Positions 1-4,299 of a stretch of 5,225 nt of DNA are shown here, piece after piece. How positions within the stretch are numbered: the stretch's first letter is position 1; each line of letters starts with the position of its first letter. A model generated the notes under the pieces. It was not told the origin of the DNA. It saw nothing but the letters and a program-made list of their open reading frames with translations, and did not search any database. Position numbers and translations under genes: made by a program. Source of the stretch: Dehalococcoidia bacterium UBA3254 (GTDB lineage Bacteria > Chloroflexota > Dehalococcoidia > Dehalococcoidales > UBA3254). The stretch is taken from contig DEUU01000220.1 of NCBI GenBank assembly GCA_002362735.1, positions 1 through 5,225 on the forward strand. The letters run 5' to 3'.

Positions 1-121
1 ACTTTCTCGCCTAACCTGTCGACAACTAATATACATGTGACTTTCGAAGAGGAAGTCTCGTTGGAATGGGCATTAAGTGTAAAGCAAATCCGACGAAGTC
101 GGACAAATAGAGGAGGAAAGA
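1..121 (+). other. Leader upstream of the selenoprotein/ars cluster
   Basis: No convincing gene is visible. One forward frame is open from position 1 to a TGA at 169-171, with a possible GTG at 37, but it overlaps the thioredoxin gene out of frame and its translation resembles no family I know. A short frame closes at TAA 10-12 and could be the last codons of an upstream gene. I see no convincing -35/-10 pair and no ArsR-type inverted repeat, so the promoter may lie farther upstream. The 3' end carries the strong ribosome-binding site AGGAGG (111-116), five bases before the ATG at 122. Confidence 0.5.
89..103. repeat. Short perfect inverted repeat (hairpin) before the first gene
   Basis: TCCGAC (89-94) and GTCGGA (98-103) are perfect reverse complements around a GAA loop. 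The hairpin sits seven bases before the ribosome-binding site of the selenocysteine thioredoxin. No U-run follows on the + strand, so it does not look like a forward terminator. It could be an mRNA-stability or protein-binding element, or chance. Confidence 0.35.
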
Positions 122-379
122 ATGTTTATCAAGATTCTCGGAATGGGTTGAGCCAAGTGCAATCAGCTTGAGAAAACTACCCGTGAGGCAGTAAAAGAAC
201 TTTCGGTAGATGCAAGTATTGAGCACATAAGAGACATTAAGAAGATCATGGAGTATCCCATTCTGGCTACACCGGGGTTGGTGATCGATGAAAAACTGGT
301 CTGTTCCGGCCGGGTACCGACGAAGGAAGAAGTAAAATCATTTCTCGATAAGTCGATTGAGAAGAAAGGTAATACGTAA
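122..379 (+). CDS. Small selenocysteine-containing thioredoxin (redox-active disulfide protein 2-like), in-frame TGA at codon 10
   Basis: An 85-residue thioredoxin-fold protein, seen only if TGA at 149-151 is read through as selenocysteine. It starts MFIKILGMG, then U10-A-K-C13, so the usual G-x-G-C-A-K-C active site of the Thioredoxin_3/TIGR00412 group has Sec for its first Cys. Downstream are the family's D-I-K-K-I-M segment (38-43), the cis-proline T50-P51-G, and a terminal S-G-R-V-P plus an acidic/basic helix. Length matches the family, and the gene ends at TAA 377-379. ATG 122 follows AGGAGG by five bases. Genes of this family are commonly found beside ArsP/DUF318 permeases, as here. The likely role is cytoplasmic thiol/selenol reduction of arsenic compounds or of partner proteins; the exact substrate is unknown. 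A stem-loop at 176-192 fits a bacterial SECIS. The alternative, a nonsense-mutated pseudogene, is unlikely because the rest of the frame is intact and the TGA falls exactly on the catalytic Cys. Confidence 0.9.
149..151 (+). other. In-frame UGA decoded as selenocysteine (Sec10) in the thioredoxin
   Basis: TGA replaces the first Cys codon of the thioredoxin active site, giving U-A-K-C. Replacement of a catalytic thiol by Sec is the classic pattern for selenoproteins. The reading frame on both sides encodes one continuous, recognisable fold. Confidence 0.88.
176..192 (+). promoter_or_regulatory. Candidate bacterial SECIS element of the thioredoxin gene
   Basis: ACTACC (176-181) pairs with GGCAGT (187-192), with one A-C mismatch at the fourth pair, around the five-base loop CGTGA (182-186). 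The loop begins 30 bases after the UGA, inside the window typical of bacterial SECIS hairpins, and has G in its first two bases. The same architecture recurs after the UGAs of the next two genes. No folding program was run. Confidence 0.6.
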
Positions 380-387
380 TTCCTGTC

Positions 388-394
388 AAGAGGA
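388..394 (+). promoter_or_regulatory. Ribosome-binding site fixing the long start of the U-x-U protein
   Basis: AAGAGGA lies six bases before ATG 401. It supports initiation upstream of the two in-frame UGAs rather than only at the downstream ATG 494. It sits in the short gap after the thioredoxin stop, so the two genes are probably co-transcribed. Confidence 0.65.
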
Positions 395-400
395 CTTTCT

Positions 401-775
401 ATGGGAAAAGAAATAACAGAGTATCCGTTTGAAGAGGCGATAATAACAATCATCATTGGTGATGGACGTTGAGAGTGAGGGGGAGGAAAAGGGATGACCC
501 GTGCGGTCATTAAGCTGGCTAGAGATATCAACAAAACAATGCCCAAATTAAGCAGTGTGATCAACGGCTGCGGATACGATCCGGAAGGAAACTCCCTCGG
601 ATTCCGGGTTGAAGATTTTTCGGTTGTTATTAATGAGCGTGAAATGTTGATAATCGGTGCCGAAAACGAGACACAAGCCAAGAGCGTGCTCCATTGGCTA
701 TCCGTTAAAATCAACGGTAGTGACACTCCTATCAAGGGAGAAGGAAATTACCTTTATCATAACAAATTAAGCTAG
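401..775 (+). CDS. Putative double-selenocysteine (U-x-U) protein of unrecognised family
   Basis: I do not recognise this family. Read from ATG 401 with TGA at 470-472 and 476-478 as Sec, it gives 124 residues: an N-terminal segment ending G-D-G-R-U24-E-U26-G-G-G, then T-R-A-V-I-K-L-A-R, one Cys in N-G-C57-G-Y, a segment L-G-F-R-V-E-D-F-S-V-V-I, and a C-terminal helix resembling E-T-Q-A-K-S-V-L-H-W-L. There is no signal peptide or membrane segment, so it is probably cytoplasmic. Support for readthrough: a good ribosome-binding site at 388-394, an open frame across both UGAs, and a tandem paralogue (816-1100) with both UGAs at the same codons and matching F-E, G-x-G and U-x-U positions. A hairpin at 494-510 fits a SECIS. 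The selenol pair suggests redox chemistry or soft-metal/metalloid binding, perhaps arsenic given the context; this is inference. The conservative alternative is a 93-residue protein starting at 494. Confidence 0.72.
470..478 (+). other. Two in-frame UGAs forming the U-x-U motif (Sec24, Sec26)
   Basis: TGA-GAG-TGA encodes U-E-U. The adjacent paralogue has TGA-GCT-TGA at the same codon numbers, giving U-A-U. Between the two copies the middle codon has changed while both TGAs are retained, which is not expected of random stop codons. Confidence 0.72.
482..486 (+). promoter_or_regulatory. Internal Shine-Dalgarno-like GGAGG before ATG 494
   Basis: GGAGG lies seven bases before an in-frame ATG at 494 and looks like a good ribosome-binding site. 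It would allow a Sec-free 93-residue product. However, this ATG forms the 5' arm of the candidate SECIS hairpin, and the paralogue has ATA at the matching place. It may be fortuitous, or may give a second, shorter isoform. Confidence 0.35.
494..510 (+). promoter_or_regulatory. Candidate bacterial SECIS element of the U-x-U gene
   Basis: ATGACC (494-499) and GGTCAT (505-510) form a perfect six-pair stem around loop CGTGC (500-504). The loop starts 21 bases after the second UGA and 27 after the first, so one element could serve both. Compared with the thioredoxin hairpin, 11 of 17 bases are identical and stem pairs two and three change on both sides (C-G to T-A, T-A to G-C), keeping the pairing. 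Confidence 0.65.
527..565 (+). repeat. Direct repeat ATCAAC bounding the 11 codons absent from the paralogue
   Basis: ATCAAC occurs at 527-532 and again at 560-565, exactly 33 bases apart and in the same frame. The second U-x-U copy has a single GTCAAC (938-943) followed by the sequence that follows the second repeat here. This is the expected product of slippage or recombination between the repeats. Confidence 0.55.
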
Positions 776-791
776 ATGGCTATAGCGGTAT

Positions 792-806
792 CTTCGGATA
801 ACGAAG
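792..806. repeat. Small hairpin overlapping the ribosome-binding site of the second U-x-U copy
   Basis: CTTCG (792-796) and CGAAG (802-806) pair around loop GATAA. The 3' arm overlaps the ribosome-binding sequence AAGGGGA (804-810), so the hairpin could reduce initiation at ATG 816. It may equally be chance. Confidence 0.3.
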
Positions 807-810
807 GGGA
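804..810 (+). promoter_or_regulatory. Ribosome-binding site of the second U-x-U copy
   Basis: AAGGGGA lies five bases before ATG 816. It supports the start that places the two UGAs at codons 24 and 26, matching the neighbouring copy. Confidence 0.5.
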
Positions 811-815
811 AAGAA

Positions 816-1100
816 ATGCATGGACTAGATAACCGGTCCGCTTTCGAAAACTATAGCCTAAGATTTTTTCAAGGTGAAGGCGGTTGAGCTTGAGACGGCA
901 GCGATATAACACGGGTTGTCATTACCTCGCTAAAAAGGTCAACGGTTATGGATATAATTTTCATGGTCCCACGGTAGGATTCAGGTTTGAGGAATTACCA
1001 GTAATTTTCGAGAGAACCCATCACTTTGTACGCAGGAGATAACGAAGCACAAGCACATCGGTTAATGAGTTGGCTAAAAGAAAATTTAAATACGGAATAA
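816..1100 (+). pseudogene. Second, frame-disrupted copy of the U-x-U selenoprotein (tandem paralogue)
   Basis: Homologous to the gene at 401-775. From ATG 816 it reads through TGA 885-887 and 891-893 (U24-A-U26) and continues D-G-S-D-I-T-R-V-V-I-T. Near 926 the homology moves to another frame (L-A-K-K-V-N-G-Y-G-Y, then V-G-F-R-F-E-E-L-P-V-I-F-E-R-T), and near 1017-1019 it returns to the first frame (I-T-L-Y-A-G-D-N-E-A-Q-A, then M-S-W-L-K-E-N-L-N), ending at TAA 1098-1100. The first shift fits loss of one C (ACCTC for ACCCTC), the second gain of one C (or loss of two bases). Eleven codons are also missing at the N-G-Y-G-Y junction. It lacks the 57th-residue Cys equivalent and the longer C-terminus of its sibling. 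As sequenced it is broken; if the two C-run indels are sequencing errors, it would be a working 94-residue double-Sec protein. It sits between its sibling and the permease genes in the same orientation. Confidence 0.72.
906..922 (+). promoter_or_regulatory. SECIS-like hairpin of the second U-x-U copy
   Basis: ATAACA (906-911) faces TTGTCAT (917-922 completes the arm) around loop CGGGT (912-916). Five of six positions pair, with an A-C mismatch at the third. The sixth pair is A-T where the sibling has C-G, a compensatory change. The loop begins 18 bases after the second UGA. The mismatch may reflect decay along with the gene. Confidence 0.45.
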
Positions 1101-1176
1101 AGAACGCTGGTATTAAGGGTGGCTAAGGATTGAAAGAAATAAGGTTGATTGAACCGCAATAAGGTAATAAATTATT

Positions 1177-1671
1177 TTGAATGTAAATGCCATTATTTTC
1201 ATATCGTTAAGCGTAATTCTATCAGTGGTCTCAGTAATTCTAGACCGAAAAAAGACGCTGGCTGGATTTAGGAAGGGCTGGAACATGTTCAAGAACGTGC
1301 TGGTTCCCTTCTTGAGTATTCTTATCATTGTAGCGATCGTTCTTTATTTGGTTCCGCCAGATATCATCACCCGCTACCTGGGAGAAAATTCAGGCATACT
1401 CGGTTTTTCGATAGCTGCCGTGGTAGGTTCGATCACGCTGATTCCCGGGTTTATCTCTTATCCCATCGCGGCGGGTCTTATCGACCAGGGGGCATCATAT
1501 GCGGTGGTAGCGACTTTTATGACCACGTTAATGATGGTCGGGATAATAACCCTACCGCTGGAGATTAAATACCTGGGACAACGAGCAGCCATCATGAGAA
1601 ATGCCCTGAATTTTGTAGCGGCAATAATTATCGGCCTGGCAGTGGGTATGGTAATGGGGCTGATCCGATGA
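1177..1671 (+). CDS. ArsP/DUF318-type permease, N-terminal half
   Basis: A 164-residue membrane protein with about five hydrophobic segments (roughly 1-22, 40-60, 74-102, 108-127, 146-163). The motif I-P-G-F-I-S-Y-P-I-A (89-98) is typical of ArsP_1/YraQ (DUF318) permeases, which export trivalent organoarsenicals or are found in arsenic clusters. The family is often one ~300-residue chain; here it is two genes. V-P-x-x-x-I-x-x-Y-L-G-x-x-S-G-I-x-G (59-76) has a clear counterpart in the next gene, showing that the halves are homologous repeats. The start is TTG 1177: an in-frame TAA at 1168-1170 excludes a longer form, and AAGG (1161-1164) is a rather distant ribosome-binding site. Its TGA stop overlaps the next ATG (ATGA), so translation is likely coupled. 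Confidence 0.82.
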   Translation: MNVNAIIFISLSVILSVVSVILDRKKTLAGFRKGWNMFKNVLVPFLSILIIVAIVLYLVPPDIITRYLGENSGILGFSIAAVVGSITLIPGFISYPIAAGLIDQGASYAVVATFMTTLMMVGIITLPLEIKYLGQRAAIMRNALNFVAAIIIGLAVGMVMGLIR

Positions 1672-2219
1672 AAACATTCCTCAAGAAATACCAGAGTTAT
1701 ATTTGGATCGGGCTGTACACCGTGCTGACAATTTTATCCTTTATCTTCGGTTTCAACCCCGGTAAGGATATCTTTGGTAACTTCGGCCAGTCCTTCATCG
1801 AGATGATCACTTTCATGCCGTTCCTCTTCATCATCGTCGGCTTGTTCGACGTCTGGGTGCCGAAAGAAAAGATACAGAAACACATCGGAACCGGGTCCGG
1901 AATAAAAGGTATCGCTCTGGTGGTATTGCTTGCGATGCTCCAAGCCGGTCCATTATATGGGGCTTTCCCGGTTGCTTATATCCTGTTTAGAAAAGGAGCC
2001 AGTATCAGGAATGTATTCATCTATCTGGGGGCGTTCACTTCAATGAAGATCCCGATGCTCGGTATTGAAATAGGATATTTGGGCATTGAATTTTCACTGA
2101 TTCGGACACTGGTATCACTACCTCTGTTTATCGGCATCGGTTTCCTTATGGAAAGACTACTAAAGAATAGCCGTTTTGAGGTTTATGACGGCAGTCAGGC
2201 AAAGGAGGCAGCGAAATGA
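1668..2219 (+). CDS. ArsP/DUF318-type permease, C-terminal half
   Basis: A 183-residue membrane protein paired with the gene before it. Hydrophobic segments lie at about 11-29, 44-63, 80-106, 115-131 and 145-162. G-P-L-Y-G-A-F-P-V-A (94-103) matches the P-G-F-I-S-Y-P-I-A motif of the first half, and V-P-K-E-K-I-Q-K-H-I-G-T-G-S-G-I (64-79) matches its residues 59-74. The two products probably form one heterodimeric permease. The start ATG 1668 overlaps the previous stop by an ATGA junction, with little independent ribosome-binding sequence. The charged tail after residue 165 is probably cytoplasmic. It ends in TGA, overlapping the arsC start. The likely substrate is an arsenical, inferred from context; a different oxyanion or metal cannot be excluded. 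Confidence 0.82.
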   Translation: MKTFLKKYQSYIWIGLYTVLTILSFIFGFNPGKDIFGNFGQSFIEMITFMPFLFIIVGLFDVWVPKEKIQKHIGTGSGIKGIALVVLLAMLQAGPLYGAFPVAYILFRKGASIRNVFIYLGAFTSMKIPMLGIEIGYLGIEFSLIRTLVSLPLFIGIGFLMERLLKNSRFEVYDGSQAKEAAK

Positions 2220-2617
2220 AGACGGTTGTGTTTGTCTGTGTCCACAATTCAGGGCGCAGCCAGATGGCGGAAGCTTTTTTCAACCGGATGGCACAGGGCA
2301 AAGCCCGGGCTTTTTCGGCGGGGACGCAGCCGGGAGATAGCATCAACCCGGTGGTTGTTGAGGCTATGAAAGAAACCGATATCGATATCAGTGGCCACAA
2401 GCCGAAAATGCTTACTCTAGAAATGGTGGAGCAAGCCGACCGGATGATAACGATGGGATGTGGAGCTGAAGCCGGGGCATTATGCCCGGCCAGTTTCATC
2501 GAAACCGAGGATTGGGCGCTGGAGGACCCGAAAGGGAAAAGCCTGGAACAGGTCAGAAAAATTCGAGATGATATAAAAGAACGTATTAGCAAGCTAATTA
2601 AGGAAATAACTCCTTAA
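2216..2617 (+). CDS. arsC: Arsenate reductase, thioredoxin-linked low-molecular-weight phosphatase type
   Basis: A 133-residue cytoplasmic enzyme that reduces arsenate to arsenite. The N-terminal P-loop C8-V-H-N-S-G-R14 (CX5R) binds the oxyanion, and Cys8 is the attacking thiol. C82 and C90 (G-C-G and L-C-P) match the relay cysteines of the S. aureus pI258 ArsC class that pass the disulfide to thioredoxin. D104-P105 followed by K-G is the expected acid/base region. Length agrees with the family. ATG 2216 overlaps the permease TGA and is preceded at seven bases by an excellent AAAGGAGG (2201-2208). The arsenite made here is the substrate of the neighbouring arsM and acr3. Its electron donor could be the Sec thioredoxin encoded at 122, which is inference. 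Confidence 0.93.
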   Translation: MKTVVFVCVHNSGRSQMAEAFFNRMAQGKARAFSAGTQPGDSINPVVVEAMKETDIDISGHKPKMLTLEMVEQADRMITMGCGAEAGALCPASFIETEDWALEDPKGKSLEQVRKIRDDIKERISKLIKEITP

Positions 2618-2652
2618 GAGGATATTGGAATATTTATTAAAGGAGTCTTGTA

Positions 2653-3423
2653 ATGGAAGAAAAAGAAATCAAACAGGCAGTAAGAGAACAATATTCACAG
2701 ATTGCGGAACAAACTGAACAGAGCTGCTGTTCATCGGATAGCTGCAGTTGCGGTTGCGGGAGTGATCCGGCAGCCGAAGCTATTCTAGCCGGATATACCC
2801 AGGAAGAACTGGCACAGATTCCCCAGGAGTCAGTCCTTGGCCTTGGTTGCGGCAATCCGGCGGCTTATGCCGGCCTGAAACCGGGCGAAACCGTCCTCGA
2901 TCTGGGGTCAGGAGCAGGGATTGATATTTTCCTGGCGTCAATCAAAGTCGGTCCGACTGGTATAGCGATTGGCGTCGATATGACACCGGCGATGGTCAAG
3001 AAAGCGAATGCCTTGGCAAAAAATAAGGAGTATAAGAACGTAGAATTCCGTCTGGGCGAGATTGAAAATCTACCGGTGGCTGATAACTCGGTAGATACCA
3101 TCATGAGCAACTGTGTCATCAATCTAGCTCCGGATAAATCGAAGGTATTCAAAGAAGCCTTTCGCGTCCTGAAACCAACGGGTAAAATGGTGATTTCCGA
3201 TATCGTCTCCGAAAAACCATTGCCAGTCGTTATGCAAAATGATGCGAATGCCTGGTCGGCTTGTATCTCCGGAGCCCTGCCCAAAGAAGAGTACCTGGAC
3301 AAGATCGCCAAAGCCGGCTTTGCTACCAGGGAAGTAATCGCCGAGCGCGAGTTTTTCATCGAGACCGGGAAGGACAACGAGATGCAGCGGATGTTCAGCA
3401 TCACAGTTAAGGCAGAAAAATAA
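2653..3423 (+). CDS. arsM: Arsenite S-adenosylmethionine methyltransferase
   Basis: A 256-residue cytoplasmic SAM-dependent enzyme that methylates trivalent arsenic. The SAM-binding motif I is V-L-D-L-G-S-G-A-G-I-D (81-91), followed by G-V-D-M-T (108-112) and G-E-I-E-N-L-P (135-141). The three cysteines that bind As(III) in this family are visible: C66 in L-G-C-G-N-P, C154 in S-N-C-V-I-N-L, and C204 in W-S-A-C-I-S-G-A-L. The N-terminus has an extra cysteine-rich stretch (C25, C26, C31, C33, C35), common in bacterial ArsM. All cysteine codons here are TGT/TGC; there is no in-frame UGA. ATG 2653 follows AAAGGAG (2639-2645) by seven bases, after a 35-base gap from arsC. Products would be mono- to trimethylated arsenicals, possible substrates of the adjacent permease. 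Confidence 0.95.
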   Translation: MEEKEIKQAVREQYSQIAEQTEQSCCSSDSCSCGCGSDPAAEAILAGYTQEELAQIPQESVLGLGCGNPAAYAGLKPGETVLDLGSGAGIDIFLASIKVGPTGIAIGVDMTPAMVKKANALAKNKEYKNVEFRLGEIENLPVADNSVDTIMSNCVINLAPDKSKVFKEAFRVLKPTGKMVISDIVSEKPLPVVMQNDANAWSACISGALPKEEYLDKIAKAGFATREVIAEREFFIETGKDNEMQRMFSITVKAEK

Positions 3424-3459
3424 GAATACACTAAACTATTACTTCGAGGGAACATTTCC

Positions 3460-4299
3460 ATGTTAAAAAGGAATTTAGTATTTCTGTTAGGGTTGGTCCT
3501 AATGGTCGGTATAGTACTGCCTGGATGTAGGGGAGAAGTATTGGCCAAGAAAGGTGATACCGTCAAGGTTCACTATACAGGTAAGACTAACGACGGCACC
3601 GTATTCGACACATCCGAGGATAGTGACCCGCTGGAATTTATGCTGGGCGAGGGCAAGATGATCCCGGGTTTTGAAGAGGGAATCATCGGGATGAAAGTGG
3701 GGGAATCCAAAACTATCAATATCCCGGTAGACAAAGCCTACGGCCCCCGCAGCGACGACATGATACTGGAAGTTGAGCGCAGCGAAATGCCGGAGGGAAT
3801 AGAACCGGAAATCGGGATGCAACTGCAAATGACACAGACCGATGGGAATACGGTCATTGTGACGATTACCGAAATATCGGAAACCATGATAAAACTGGAT
3901 GCCAACCACCCGCTGGCCGGCGAGGATCTGATATTCGATATCCAACTGGTCGAAATCGGTAAATCTACATCGGGCACGGCCTCATCCTTCACCACAATTT
4001 CCTTACAGGAAGCCTTTGCAAACGGTAAACCAACTATAGCCGAATTTGGCTCGAGTACCTGCATACCCTGTAAGCAAATGAAACCGATCCTGGAGAAACT
4101 ATCTGTTGAGTACTCCGGCAGGATGAATGTCGTCCTGGTAGAAGTATATGAACAGAGGGAATTGACGCAACAGCATAAGATTATGGCGATACCAACACAA
4201 ATACTCTTTGATGCCAACGGGAAGGAACTGACCCGCCATGTCGGTTTCTGGGCTCGTGAACAAATCCTTATCCAGATAAACAAATCAGGGATTTATTAG
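3460..4299 (+). CDS. Predicted lipoprotein: FKBP/SlyD-like peptidyl-prolyl isomerase fused to thioredoxin
   Basis: A 279-residue fusion protein. Residues 1-22 are a hydrophobic signal (M-L-K-R-N start) ending in the lipobox-like L20-P-G-C23, so it is probably anchored on the outer face of the membrane; Pro at -2 is unusual. Residues about 30-168 are an FKBP fold with V-K-V-H-Y-T-G, V-F-D-T-S, I-P-G-F-E-E-G and G-M-K-V-G-E, an inserted flap, and a closing H-P-L-A-G-E-D-L-I-F-D-I, the SlyD-like arrangement. Residues about 175-275 are a thioredoxin domain with active site C201-I-P-C204 and cis-proline in A-I-P-T-Q (P245). ATG 3460 follows GAGGG (3446-3450). The next gene, CcdA-like, starts on its last base, suggesting CcdA reduces this thioredoxin domain. 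The role may be folding or disulfide care of exported proteins under arsenic stress (inference). Confidence 0.85.
   Translation: MLKRNLVFLLGLVLMVGIVLPGCRGEVLAKKGDTVKVHYTGKTNDGTVFDTSEDSDPLEFMLGEGKMIPGFEEGIIGMKVGESKTINIPVDKAYGPRSDDMILEVERSEMPEGIEPEIGMQLQMTQTDGNTVIVTITEISETMIKLDANHPLAGEDLIFDIQLVEIGKSTSGTASSFTTISLQEAFANGKPTIAEFGSSTCIPCKQMKPILEKLSVEYSGRMNVVLVEVYEQRELTQQHKIMAIPTQILFDANGKELTRHVGFWAREQILIQINKSGIY

Noticed and set aside
154..170. Alternative hairpin CAAGT/GCTTG just after the thioredoxin UGA as the SECIS
   Set aside because: Its loop would start only seven bases after the UGA, too close for the usual bacterial SECIS geometry, and it has no counterpart in the other two genes.
37..171. 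Forward frame from GTG 37 overlapping the thioredoxin gene
   Set aside because: It has no ribosome-binding site, no recognisable protein sequence, and conflicts with the well-supported thioredoxin frame.
149..478. A changed genetic code (UGA as Trp, Gly or Cys) instead of selenocysteine
   Set aside because: UGA ends both permease genes at ATGA overlaps (1669-1671 and 2217-2219), ordinary TGG and TGT/TGC codons are used elsewhere, and UGA falls only at redox-type positions followed by similar hairpins.
163..735. A 190-codon open frame on the minus strand over the first two genes
   Set aside because: It is antisense to the thioredoxin and U-x-U genes, has no recognisable domain, and the forward frames have homology, ribosome-binding sites and paralogue support.
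776..832. A short frame of 18 codons starting at the ATG directly after the TAG of the U-x-U gene
   Set aside because: It has no ribosome-binding site, overlaps the start of the next copy, and resembles nothing.
1101..1176. Possible mini-gene from TTG 1130 in the gap before the permease
   Set aside because: It gives only ten codons with no recognisable content; the gap holds only the likely AAGG ribosome-binding sequence for TTG 1177.
2865..3566. A long minus-strand frame opposite arsM
   Set aside because: It is a shadow of the well-identified arsM gene.
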